Origin: Spyradocola merdavium
GTDB lineage: Bacteria > Bacillota > Clostridia > Christensenellales > UBA1750
Direction: 5' to 3'
Assembly (NCBI GenBank): GCA_018711265.1
Contig: DVIM01000067.1
Span: 29,571 to 93,570, forward strand
DNA length: 64,000 nucleotides
The translations under genes and the position numbers were made by a program. A model generated the notes under the pieces. The model ran no database searches and had not been told where the DNA came from. It was given only the letters and a program-made list of their open reading frames with translations. This document shows, piece after piece, positions 17,527 through 24,876 of this stretch; position 1 is the stretch's first letter, and each line of letters begins with the position of its first letter.

Positions 17527-17904
17527 ATTGCAGCATTGCTTATGATTATTCATGGATGTTTTATGGAACTTGGTGGAATTTTGGCAATGGTACCGGCATT
17601 GCTTATAGGAACTGATAAATATGATATAGGTCAATATTTTGAATTTAAACTTCCATATTTTCAAGATAATCTTTACATGATGATGGTTATGGGGGCAATA
17701 TATGGAGTGTTTAGACTTGTTGGAGCAATAGGATTGCTGAAAAATCGAATGTGGGGATTCGTACTATCTGTCATAAACTGTGTTATTACAATTACTTTAA
17801 TGATGTTCTTGTTGCCTGCCGGAATTATGGACGGAATACTTGCGGGAAGTGCTTTGATATTGATTTTGATGCAGTATTTTGGAGATAAAAAAATAGTAGA
17901 GTAG
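17512..17904 (+). CDS. Small four-helix membrane protein, AT-rich, probably acquired
   Basis: 130 residues with about four hydrophobic helices (IAALLMIIHGCFM, MMMVMGAIYGVF, VLSVINCVITITLMMF, ILAGSALILILM) and short charged loops; no catalytic motif. Its codons are rich in A/T (many ATT, TTA, ATA, AAA), in sharp contrast to the surrounding genome, so recent horizontal acquisition is likely. SD TGGAGG precedes ATG 17512. I do not know its function; similar small proteins occur as cargo near conjugative elements, from general knowledge only. Confidence 0.75.
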   Translation: MKKYKIAALLMIIHGCFMELGGILAMVPALLIGTDKYDIGQYFEFKLPYFQDNLYMMMVMGAIYGVFRLVGAIGLLKNRMWGFVLSVINCVITITLMMFLLPAGIMDGILAGSALILILMQYFGDKKIVE

Positions 17905-17933
17905 ACCGCAGACTTCCAATTTATCGGGGAGAT

Positions 17934-18015
17934 AGCAAAGCCAGCCGAGCCAGTCAACGGTCAAGATGAACGGCGCATAAATGCGCCGCCGTTGACAGCC
18001 CCGCCTGGCTTTGCT
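17934..18015 (+). repeat. Nested inverted repeats (three stacked palindromes)
   Basis: Outer arms AGCAAAGCCAG (17934-17944) and CTGGCTTTGCT (18005-18015) pair over 11 bp. Inside, GTCAACGG (17953-17960) pairs with CCGTTGAC (17989-17996), and CGGCGCA (17971-17977) with TGCGCCG (17982-17988) around TAAA. This forms one long, branched-looking structure. It could be a nicking or transfer-origin relic, a structured RNA or a protein-binding site; it resembles intergenic DNA of Clostridia conjugative elements as I recall it, which is unverified. Confidence 0.7.
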
Positions 18016-18028
18016 GATGGGTAGTCAA

Positions 18029-18070
18029 GGCGGGAAAGCCCTGAAATGGCTTCCCGCCCATTTTAATTTT
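18029..18070 (+). terminator. Terminator-like hairpin at the end of the scar
   Basis: GGCGGGAAAGCC (18029-18040) and GGCTTCCCGCC (18048-18058) pair with one bulge and are followed by CATTTTAATTTT. It would stop plus-strand transcription from the acquired gene. Confidence 0.65.
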
Positions 18071-18099
18071 GAGAGAAAAAACGCTCCAAAATCAGAAAG

Positions 18100-18134
18100 A
18101 AGGCGGCCAAGCACTTTGCGGGATTGGCCGCCTT
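18100..18134 (-). terminator. Hairpin downstream of the XRE gene, probable minus-strand terminator
   Basis: AAGGCGGCCAA (18100-18110) and TTGGCCGCCTT (18124-18134) form a perfect 11-bp stem. On the minus strand the sequence after it, CTTTCTGATTTT, is T-rich, which fits termination of the regulator gene ending at 18210. The remaining 75 bases up to that gene show nothing recognisable. Confidence 0.6.
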
Positions 18135-18209
18135 GCCCACAAGGCAGAGCGCAGGACGAGGGACGGGGGGCTTTCCTATATGCCCTGTCTGCGGAGGAAA
18201 CGCCGCGCG

Positions 18210-18815
18210 CTACCGCTGCAGACGGTGGCGGCACATGCCGGTCCTTCCGCAGGCGGGGCAGGTGAGCCGTCTGCGGGTGAAGGTGTGATAGCCCTTGACG
18301 TATTCGGACAGCGTGGGCACAAAGCGCGTTCCGCAGTGCGGGCAGACGTAATAGCCGGCGCGGAGCTCCAGCATCGCCGCGCCGAGCACGCCCGCGGCGG
18401 CGGTGACCAGGGCCAGCGCGATCACAGCCGCCCGCGCCCACGCCGGGAGCGGCAGGAACCCCGCCAAAAGCACCAGGGCGACCATCGCGACGACCGTCAC
18501 GCTCCCCATCAGGATGGAGAGCGCCATCGTGCGCCGGTTCTCCTGCGCCTCCTGCATGAGCCGCAAAAGGTTTTCCTCCGCCTGTTCCCGATAGCGCGCC
18601 TCGGAGACCGTTTCGCCCGTGAGCAGGTCGTTGACCGTGATGTCCAGCACCTCGCACAGCGGCAGAAGGAGGGAGACCTCCGGAAGCCCCCTTCCGGTTT
18701 CCCATTTCGAAATCGTCTTGTCGCTGACGGAGAGCCGGTCCGCGACCTGGCGCTGCGTGAGGCCCTGGGCCTGCCGCCGCGCGGCGATGAAGCTGCCGAT
18801 CTTGCTTTGATCCAT
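18210..18815 (-). CDS. XRE-type transcriptional regulator with membrane helices and zinc ribbon
   Basis: 201 residues in three parts: an N-terminal XRE helix-turn-helix (about 3-58, with LTQRQVADRLSVSDKTISKWETGRG), two hydrophobic helices (about 95-145), and a C-terminal zinc ribbon of two CxxC knuckles (CPHCGTRF and CPACGRTGMC). It is probably a membrane-anchored DNA-binding regulator; its targets are unknown. ATG 18815 is preferred because AAGGAGG lies 8 nt before it; GTG 18821 is too close to that SD. It is divergent from the RNase J unit. Confidence 0.9.
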   Translation of the reverse strand: MDQSKIGSFIAARRQAQGLTQRQVADRLSVSDKTISKWETGRGLPEVSLLLPLCEVLDITVNDLLTGETVSEARYREQAEENLLRLMQEAQENRRTMALSILMGSVTVVAMVALVLLAGFLPLPAWARAAVIALALVTAAAGVLGAAMLELRAGYYVCPHCGTRFVPTLSEYVKGYHTFTRRRLTCPACGRTGMCRHRLQR

Positions 18816-18838
18816 GCGCACAACCTCCTTTCTCGCTC

Positions 18839-18867
18839 ATTGTACGGCAGGAGCGGCCTGTTGTCCA
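18839..18867 (-). promoter_or_regulatory. Sigma-A promoter for the XRE regulator
   Basis: On the minus strand TGGACA (18862-18867), 17-nt spacer, TACAAT (18839-18844). The short leader fits the GGAGG site upstream of ATG 18815. Confidence 0.6.
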
Positions 18868-18950
18868 CCTACGCATCGCAGGGTGCGGACTCTGCGGAGC
18901 GTAGAGCGGCGCTTTTCGCCCCGGCGCGCGGGAGCCAATCAATCGTTAAC

Positions 18951-18979
18951 TTGCGTAGGGAACCAAAAACGGGTATAAT
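18951..18979 (+). promoter_or_regulatory. Sigma-A promoter for RNase J
   Basis: TTGCGT (18951-18956), 17-nt spacer, perfect TATAAT (18974-18979). Transcription would begin near 18986, about 357 nt upstream of the coding start. Confidence 0.72.
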
Positions 18980-18985
18980 AAGAGA

Positions 18986-19342
18986 GATGGATTTCTGCCT
19001 GCGGCGCGCTGCGCATCTGGCGCGCACGGGAGAGAATCCGCACGGGGAGACCGCGCCAAGAGCGGGTTGACGCGGCACGTGCGGACGGCGTCCTGTGTGC
19101 GATGCGAGGAGAGCTTTTTGCCGCAGGTGCGGGATACAATCGAATAGCCGCCTTCGCCCCCTTTGCACGGGCAGGGACGGCGCGCGGAAGAATTCGCCCC
19201 GGCGGATTCGCCTGTTTCTCCTGCACTTCTTTTTTGCATGGGGGCGGGAGGAGTCTATCGCTTTTTCCCCAACGAGGTTGGGATCTGTCTGCGAAAAGAT
19301 ACGCAGCCAAACTCTTGAAGACAAAAGGAGGAATTTTTCGAC
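18986..19342 (+). promoter_or_regulatory. Long structured 5' leader of RNase J, with a small ORF
   Basis: This is the only large gap in the region (18822-19342), and it contains no convincing gene. From the predicted transcription start it holds a 27-codon frame at 18987-19070 (MDFCLRRAAHLARTGEN...), a near-perfect GAATTCGCC/GGCGGATTC hairpin at 19190-19210, a CTCCTGC/GCGGGAG hairpin at 19218-19250 with a T6 run in its loop, and several other T-runs. It ends with AAAGGAGG before GTG 19343. A role in autoregulation is inference. Confidence 0.45.
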
Positions 19343-21016
19343 GTGTCACCAAAAGGAAAATTGAAGATCATTCCCCTGGGCGGCGTGGAGGAGATCGGCA
19401 AGAACATCTACGTCATCGAATATGCGGACGATATTCTCGTCGTGGACTGCGGCTCCATCTTCCCCAAGGAGGACATGCTGGGCATTGACCTGGTCATCCC
19501 GGACGTGACGTATTTGCAGCGCAACCGGGACCGCATCCGCGGCATCCTCGTCACCCACGGCCACGAGGACCACATCGGCGCCATCCCCTACGTGGTCAAG
19601 CAGCTCGGGGGCGTCGTGCCCATCTACGGCACGCGGCTGACCCTCGCCCTCATCGAGCTCAAGCTCAAGGAACACCGCGCCATGCCCAACGTGGCCCTGC
19701 ACACGGTCAAGCCCGGCTCCAGCGAGAAGATCGGCGCCTTTGACGTGGACTTTATCAAGATGAGCCACTCCATCGCGGGCGCGGTGGCCATGGCCATCAA
19801 GTGCTCGGTCGGCACGATCGTCGTCACCGGCGACTTCAAGGTGGACTATACGCCCGTGGACGGCGAGCGCATGGACTTCCAGAAGCTGGCGGAGCTCGGA
19901 AAGCGCGGGGTCCTAGCGCTGCTGATGGACTCCACAAACGTCGAGCGCGGCGGCTACACGATGAGCGAAAAGACCGTGGGCGAGACGTTCAACTCCTTCT
20001 TCCCCAAGGCGGAGGGGCGCATCATCATCGCCATGTTCGCCTCCAACGTCCACCGCATTCAGCAGGTGGTGGATTCGGCGCAGCACTACGGCCGGAAGGT
20101 CTGTCTGACCGGGCGGAGCATGATCAACGTCTCCACCGTCGCCATGCAGCTGGGCGAGCTGCGCATCCCCAGCGACGTCATGATCTCCATCGACGACCTG
20201 GACCGCTATCCGGACGAGGAGATCGTGGTCATCACTACGGGCTCGCAGGGAGAGCAGATGTCGGGCCTTACGCGCATGGCCTTCTCCGAGCACCGCAAGC
20301 TCGACATCAAGCCCTCGGACATGGTCATCATCTCGGCCAACCCCATCCCGGGAAATGAGCTGTCCGTCTCCCGCGTCATCGACCAGCTCCTGCGCAAGGG
20401 CGCAAACGTCATCTACGAGTCCCTGGCCGAGGTGCACGTTTCCGGCCACGCCTGCCAGGAGGAGCTCAAGCTCATGCACGCGCTGATCAAGCCGAAGTTC
20501 TTCATCCCCGTGCACGGCGAGTACCGCATGCTCTCCATGCACAAGCGCCTGGCCATGTCCATGGGCATGGCGGAGGACCACGTCATCATCCCGCGCCTGG
20601 GCGACGTCATCGAGGTCAGCCGCAACTCCTGCAAGGTGGCCGGGGCCGTGCCTGCGGGCGCGGTGCTGGTGGACGGCCTGGGCATCGGCGACGTGGGCAA
20701 CGTCGTGCTGCGCGACCGGCGCCACCTCTCCCAGGACGGCCTGATGACCGTCGTCGTGGGCCTGTCCAAGGAGGAAAACAAGCTGGTCTCCGGCCCGGAC
20801 ATCGTCACCCGCGGCTTTGTCTACGTCCGCGAAAACGAGGAGCTCATGGTCCAGGCGCGCGAGGTGGTCAAAAAGTGCGTGCAGGCCAGCCTCAAGGAGA
20901 GCCGCACGCCGGACTGGGGCGCCATCAAGGGCCGCATCCGCGATGACCTGCGCGAGTTCCTCTACCAGAAGACCAAGCGCAGCCCCATGATCCTGCCCAT
21001 CATCATGGAAGTCTGA
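19343..21016 (+). CDS. rnj: Ribonuclease J
   Basis: Ribonuclease J is a metallo-beta-lactamase/beta-CASP enzyme with 5'-3' exonuclease and endonuclease activity in mRNA decay and rRNA maturation. The metal-binding motif THGHEDHIGA is at about residue 71; VVTGDFKVDYTPVDG, the beta-CASP region with MFASNVHRIQQVVD and the later VHVSGHACQEE follow, then a C-terminal domain. The 557 residues and the start on GTG 19343 (AAAGGAGG 9 nt upstream) are typical. Whether it is J1 or J2 cannot be told. Confidence 0.96.
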   Translation: MSPKGKLKIIPLGGVEEIGKNIYVIEYADDILVVDCGSIFPKEDMLGIDLVIPDVTYLQRNRDRIRGILVTHGHEDHIGAIPYVVKQLGGVVPIYGTRLTLALIELKLKEHRAMPNVALHTVKPGSSEKIGAFDVDFIKMSHSIAGAVAMAIKCSVGTIVVTGDFKVDYTPVDGERMDFQKLAELGKRGVLALLMDSTNVERGGYTMSEKTVGETFNSFFPKAEGRIIIAMFASNVHRIQQVVDSAQHYGRKVCLTGRSMINVSTVAMQLGELRIPSDVMISIDDLDRYPDEEIVVITTGSQGEQMSGLTRMAFSEHRKLDIKPSDMVIISANPIPGNELSVSRVIDQLLRKGANVIYESLAEVHVSGHACQEELKLMHALIKPKFFIPVHGEYRMLSMHKRLAMSMGMAEDHVIIPRLGDVIEVSRNSCKVAGAVPAGAVLVDGLGIGDVGNVVLRDRRHLSQDGLMTVVVGLSKEENKLVSGPDIVTRGFVYVRENEELMVQAREVVKKCVQASLKESRTPDWGAIKGRIRDDLREFLYQKTKRSPMILPIIMEV

Positions 21017-21037
21017 CACAGAAAGCGGGGGAGAGAG

Positions 21038-21385
21038 ATGAACATCTACGACCGCGCGCACGAGCTTGCGCGAGCCCTCAAGGAAAGCCCGGAATACCAG
21101 GACTACCAGCGCGCAAAGGAAATCGCCATGGAGAACGAGACGCAGAAGGCACTCATCGAGGAGTATAAAAAGCTCCAGTTCCAGCTGCAGATTTCCATGG
21201 CGGGCGGCGCTTCGCCCGACCCCGCGGAGCTGGAGCGCCTGCAGAAGATCGCCGGCGTCCTGCAATTGAGCCACGAGGCGACGGAGTACCTGATGGCGGA
21301 GTTCCGCTTCCAGAAGCTGCTGGCCGACATCTACAAGATCCTGGGGGACGCGGCCGGCATCGACATGGACATGCTCCGCAGCTGA
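21038..21385 (+). CDS. YlbF/YmcA family protein
   Basis: 115 residues, all alpha-helical, beginning NIYDRAHELARALKES and containing the family-type segment RAKEIAMENETQKALIEEYKKL. In Bacillus YlbF with YmcA and YaaT (the Ric/Y-complex) carries Fe-S clusters and helps RNase Y mature mRNAs and controls competence, sporulation and biofilm. Location 21 nt after RNase J fits a role in RNA processing. GGGGGAGAG precedes the ATG. Confidence 0.9.
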   Translation: MNIYDRAHELARALKESPEYQDYQRAKEIAMENETQKALIEEYKKLQFQLQISMAGGASPDPAELERLQKIAGVLQLSHEATEYLMAEFRFQKLLADIYKILGDAAGIDMDMLRS

Positions 21386-21455
21386 GCGCGCGTGAAACGG
21401 CGCGGCCCTGCCGCTCGTTATCACAAAAGAAAAAGATTTCAGGAGGAGAGAAGCC

Positions 21456-22607
21456 GTGGCAGATCCCCAGAGAGCGAGAGGCTGGAACATCGTCTGGCGC
21501 ATCCTGCGCCCCTTTCTGATCTTTGCCTGCGCCTGCCTGTTGGTCGTGGGCATACTCGTCACGGCGTGGGATTTCCTGTACGAAAACTACATCATGCCCC
21601 CGGACCCCAACGACTCGACGCCGGTGGAGTTCGTCGTCGAGCGCGGGGCCTCGGTCTCGACCATCGCCCGGGAGCTCAAAGAGGCGGACCTTGTGCGCAA
21701 CAAGGGCGTCTTCCAATACCTGAGCGAGTTCATCGGCACGGGGCACCAGCTCAAGGCCGGGACCTACACCCTCTCGCGGGACATGACCATCCCGGAGATC
21801 ATCGACGTGCTCTCGGCCGGGGACGGCGGGACGGACGTGATGAACTTCACCATCGTCGAGGGCCTGACGGTCGAGGAGATCGGGCAGTCCCTGGTGGACC
21901 AGGGCGTGTTCGAATCCGCGGACCGGTTCCTGGAGATCTGCCGCACGGGCGAGGGCATCGCGGAGGACTATTCCTTCATCCAGGACGTGGTCGACGCCAA
22001 CGACGAGGGCCGCGCCTATGTCCTGGAGGGGTACCTCTATCCCGATACGTATGAGATCTACGTCGGCTCCTCGGAGGAGACGGTCATCGGCCGCATGCTG
22101 GACCGCATGAACGTCATCTACGGCGTGGCCTACCGCACGCGCGCCGAGGAGCTCGGCATGGACATGGACGAGGTCATCACCCTGGCCTCCATGATCGAGC
22201 GGGAGGGCAAGGCCGACTCCTTTGACAAGGTCTCCGCCGTCTTCCACAACCGCTTGGACGCCGGCATGGCCCTGGGCTCGGACGTGACCGTGCAGTACGC
22301 GCTGGGCGTGCGCCGCCTGGTGCTGACGCAGGAGGAGCTCGCCGTCGACAGCGCCTACAACACCTACCAGCACACGGGCCTTCCCGTCGGGGCCATCTGC
22401 AACCCCGGCAACGCGGCCATCGAGGCGGCGCTCTATCCCGACAGCGACTATGTGGAGGAGGGATACCTCTACTTCGTCCTGACCGACCCGGAGACGGGCG
22501 AGTTGGCCTTCACCAAGACCCTGGAGGAGCACGACGCCATCGTCGAGGAGTATCGCCCCCTGTGGGAAGCCTACGACCAGGCGAGCGAACAGGGAACGAA
22601 CGAGTGA
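21456..22607 (+). CDS. mltG: Endolytic murein transglycosylase MltG
   Basis: MltG cuts nascent glycan strands and ends their elongation. It has a short cytoplasmic N-terminus, one membrane helix (about 17-40), a LysM-like domain (VEFVVERGASVSTIARELKE), and a YceG catalytic domain with LASMIEREGKADSFDKV, where the first Glu (about 248) is the expected catalytic acid, and NRLDAGMALGSDVTVQYAL. 383 residues; GTG 21456 has GGAGGAGAG upstream. mltG next to a U32 gene matches yrrL-yrrO in Bacillus. Confidence 0.95.
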   Translation: MADPQRARGWNIVWRILRPFLIFACACLLVVGILVTAWDFLYENYIMPPDPNDSTPVEFVVERGASVSTIARELKEADLVRNKGVFQYLSEFIGTGHQLKAGTYTLSRDMTIPEIIDVLSAGDGGTDVMNFTIVEGLTVEEIGQSLVDQGVFESADRFLEICRTGEGIAEDYSFIQDVVDANDEGRAYVLEGYLYPDTYEIYVGSSEETVIGRMLDRMNVIYGVAYRTRAEELGMDMDEVITLASMIEREGKADSFDKVSAVFHNRLDAGMALGSDVTVQYALGVRRLVLTQEELAVDSAYNTYQHTGLPVGAICNPGNAAIEAALYPDSDYVEEGYLYFVLTDPETGELAFTKTLEEHDAIVEEYRPLWEAYDQASEQGTNE

Positions 22608-22612
22608 ACTGG

Positions 22613-22640
22613 AAAAGGGCGCGCGAACGCGCCCTTTTTT
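22613..22640 (+). terminator. Terminator after mltG
   Basis: AAAAGGGCGCG / CGCGCCCTTTT with a CGAA loop and a T6 tail, strong and compact. Confidence 0.88.
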
Positions 22641-22670
22641 GCGCAATTCAAAAAAGGGGAGAATCGACGC

Positions 22671-23882
22671 ATGAAGAAACCCGAGCTGCTCGCCCCCGCG
22701 GGCGCGCAGAGCCAGTTGATCGCCGCAGTGCGCTTCGGCGCGGACGCCGTGTACGTCGGCGGGCAGCGCTTCGGCCTGCGCGCCTACGCCGGAAACTTCG
22801 ACGACGAGGCCCTGTGCCGCGCCACGGACTACGTCCACGCGCACGGCCGCAGAATCCACGTCACCCTCAACGCCTTCCTCTATAACGACGACCTGGACGG
22901 TCTGGCGGACGCCGCGCGCGCCCTGGAGCGCATGGGCGCGGACGCGGCCATCGTCGCGGACCCCGCGGCCGTGGAGATCTGCCGCGAGGTCGCCCCGCGC
23001 CTGCCCCTGCACCTGTCCACGCAGGCCAACACCCTCAACTGGCGCACGGCCGCCTTCTGGCACCGCAACGGCATCCGGCGCGTGATCCTCGCCCGGGAGC
23101 TCAACCTGGAGGACGTGCGCGGCATCCGCCGGAACACGCCCGAGGACCTGGAGATCGAGGCCTTCGTCCACGGCGCGGTCTGCGCGTCCTACTCCGGGCG
23201 GTGCGTGCTGTCCAACTACCTCACGGGCCGCGACGCCAACCAGGGCCAGTGCGCCCAGACCTGCCGCTGGAAGTACGCGCTGGTCGAGGAGAAGCGCCCC
23301 GGCGAGTACCTGCCCGTGTTCGAGGACGCGCGCGGCACCTACTTCTACTCGGCAAACGATCTGTGCATGATCGCGCACCTGCGCGAGCTCTGGCAGGCGG
23401 GCGTCTGCTCCTTCAAGATCGAGGGCCGCATGAAGACCGACTACTACGTCGCGACGGTCGTGGGCGCGTACCGCCGCGCCATCGACGAGATGCTCGAGCA
23501 TCCGGACGCGCCCTTTGACGAAGAGCTCCTGCACGAGGTGGGCAACGCCAGCCACCGCAAGTTTGGCACGGGCTTTTACTTCACCCGCCGGCCCGCAGAC
23601 CCGCCCGGGGCTGTGGAGTACGAGCGGAACGCGGACTACATTGCAAAGGTGCTGGAAGTCCGCCCGGACGGGCTCGCCCTCGTGGAACAGAAAAACAAAT
23701 TTCTCGCGGGCGAAACCCTGCAGTGGATGTCCCCGCAGGGCAGCGTGGAGTTCCAGTGCCGCGACATGCGGGACGAGGAGGGCAACGCCCTGCAGAGCGC
23801 GCCGCACCCCAAGCAGCGCGTTTGGCTGCCGCTGCCCGCGGGCGCGCAGGCCGGCGACTTCCTCCGCCGGAGGATTCGCTGA
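22671..23882 (+). CDS. U32 family enzyme, TrhP-like tRNA hydroxylation protein
   Basis: 403 residues with the U32 opening ELLAPAGAQSQLIAAVRFGADAVYVGG and the cysteine cluster VCASYSGRC...GQCAQTCRW (about 177-205), a likely Fe-S site. Although named peptidases, bacterial U32 proteins of this type (TrhP, RlhA) act in prephenate-dependent hydroxylation of tRNA U34 or of rRNA; family knowledge. Synteny with mltG suggests the tRNA enzyme. SD AAGGGGAG precedes ATG 22671. Confidence 0.9.
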   Translation: MKKPELLAPAGAQSQLIAAVRFGADAVYVGGQRFGLRAYAGNFDDEALCRATDYVHAHGRRIHVTLNAFLYNDDLDGLADAARALERMGADAAIVADPAAVEICREVAPRLPLHLSTQANTLNWRTAAFWHRNGIRRVILARELNLEDVRGIRRNTPEDLEIEAFVHGAVCASYSGRCVLSNYLTGRDANQGQCAQTCRWKYALVEEKRPGEYLPVFEDARGTYFYSANDLCMIAHLRELWQAGVCSFKIEGRMKTDYYVATVVGAYRRAIDEMLEHPDAPFDEELLHEVGNASHRKFGTGFYFTRRPADPPGAVEYERNADYIAKVLEVRPDGLALVEQKNKFLAGETLQWMSPQGSVEFQCRDMRDEEGNALQSAPHPKQRVWLPLPAGAQAGDFLRRRIR

Positions 23883-23933
23883 ACGCCCCTGCGCCACGTT
23901 GGAAAATATTTTTCTATATTTTCTTATCCTATG

Positions 23934-23963
23934 TTAATGCGCCTCCCAAAACGGTGATATATA
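23934..23963 (+). promoter_or_regulatory. Possible promoter for the Crp-like regulator
   Basis: TTAATG (23934-23939), 18-nt spacer, TATATA (23958-23963), overlapping a second TATAAT (23960-23965) with a TG two bases upstream. The region 23900-23970 is AT-rich against the background. The -35 is weak. Confidence 0.4.
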
Positions 23964-24001
23964 ATAAAAGCCTAACGGTCGTGTAACAGGGGGTGTGGCC
24001 A

Positions 24002-24619
24002 TTGGTTGGCCGGGACTTCTACAGAGAGGCGCTGGAGATCGAGGAAGAAGAACTGCTGGACAAGATCCTCGCCATCACACATGAGCGGCACCTGAAGAAA
24101 AAGGAGGCCCTCATCCAGGCGGGGGAGACGCAAAATCAAATCGTCTTTTTGGTGTCGGGCATCCTGCGGGGGTTTTTTTTGGACGCGGAGGGAAGAGAGG
24201 TCACCGACTGCTTCGGCCTGGAGCCGGGCACGGCCGCCATGGGCGGGTTTGCATTCGGGAAGCCTTCGGCCATCACCATTGAGGCCCTGACGGAGGCGGA
24301 GGTCGTCTGGCTCCCGATGGCGGAGGTGCAGGAGCTGTTTGCGCGGTATCCGCAGCTGATGGCGGTCTACAACCGCTATCTGCTCAAGGCGCTCAACGTC
24401 CACTGGGAGCTGAAGACCATGATCGGCCAGGAGTCGGCCATGGTTCGGTATCACTGGTTCATGAAGACGTATCCCGGGCTGGTCGACCACGTGCGCGACA
24501 AGTACGTGGCTTCGTTCCTGGGCATGACGCCCGTGACGCTCAGCCGGCTGCGCCGCAAGCTGCGCGAGGGCGGGGACGAGGGCGAGCAGGGGGACGGCGC
24601 CCCTTCGGAAACCCCTTGA
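24002..24619 (+). CDS. Crp/Fnr family transcriptional regulator
   Basis: About 205 residues: a cyclic-nucleotide-like sensor domain (10-120, with ALIQAGETQNQIVFLVSG) and a C-terminal winged helix with VASFLGMTPVTLSRLRRKLR as recognition region. There is no cysteine cluster for an Fe-S sensor, and the Arg/Ser pair of true cAMP binders is not evident, so the ligand is unknown. TTG 24002 is preferred (AGGGGGTG 8 nt upstream); GTG 23993 would lie inside that SD. The neighbours give no clear target. Confidence 0.88.
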   Translation: MVGRDFYREALEIEEEELLDKILAITHERHLKKKEALIQAGETQNQIVFLVSGILRGFFLDAEGREVTDCFGLEPGTAAMGGFAFGKPSAITIEALTEAEVVWLPMAEVQELFARYPQLMAVYNRYLLKALNVHWELKTMIGQESAMVRYHWFMKTYPGLVDHVRDKYVASFLGMTPVTLSRLRRKLREGGDEGEQGDGAPSETP

Positions 24620-24659
24620 CCCGTCGGGAACCGTCGCGCAAAAGGGACAAAATCTCCCT

Positions 24660-24688
24660 TTGACAGGACCGCAGCGATATGCTATAGT
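24660..24688 (+). promoter_or_regulatory. Strong sigma-A promoter for the CNNM/CorC leader
   Basis: TTGACA (24660-24665, perfect), 17-nt spacer, TATAGT (24683-24688). Transcription would start near 24695, giving a leader of about 180 nt. Confidence 0.8.
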
Positions 24689-24723
24689 AGCCTTGTAATC
24701 GGAACGAGGAGGAGATTGTCCGC

Positions 24724-24780
24724 ATGGACGGCGACGACGGGAACGACGACACCGCGCATATGTGCAGAAAAAGGGAATGA
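24724..24780 (+). CDS. Acidic 18-codon leader ORF upstream of the CNNM/CorC gene
   Basis: Reads MDGDDGNDDTAHMCRKRE then TGA. It has a strong SD (AGGAGGAG, 24707-24714, 9 nt before ATG) and lies wholly within the leader of the next gene. Five Asp in the first nine residues followed by a basic end recall short leader peptides of Mg2+-transport genes (MgtL type), in which acidic runs destabilise the ribosome at low Mg2+; this parallel is inference. It is too short to judge by codon statistics. Confidence 0.5.
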   Translation: MDGDDGNDDTAHMCRKRE

Positions 24781-24791
24781 GGCGTATCTGT

Positions 24792-24821
24792 GCCGCAAAG
24801 GCGGCATGGATATGCCTTTTT
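24792..24821 (+). promoter_or_regulatory. Mutually exclusive hairpins with T-run (attenuator-like)
   Basis: Hairpin A: GCCGC (24792-24796) with GCGGC (24801-24805). Hairpin B: GGCAT (24803-24807) with ATGCC (24812-24816), followed at once by TTTTT. They share bases 24803-24805 and cannot form together. A wider pairing GCAAAGGC/GCCTTT..GC also includes the T-run. This is the geometry of a transcription attenuator just after a leader ORF. The stems are short, so the call is tentative. Confidence 0.45.
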
Positions 24822-24876
24822 GCGTTCCTCTCCTCCCCACCCATTCGCACGACGAAAGGAGAAAACGGATTTTTTT

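Noticed and set aside
18069..19070. 333-codon plus-strand frame across the XRE gene
   Set aside because: It is antisense to a clear XRE regulator and has no SD or family features; only its last 27 codons are noted as a possible leader ORF.
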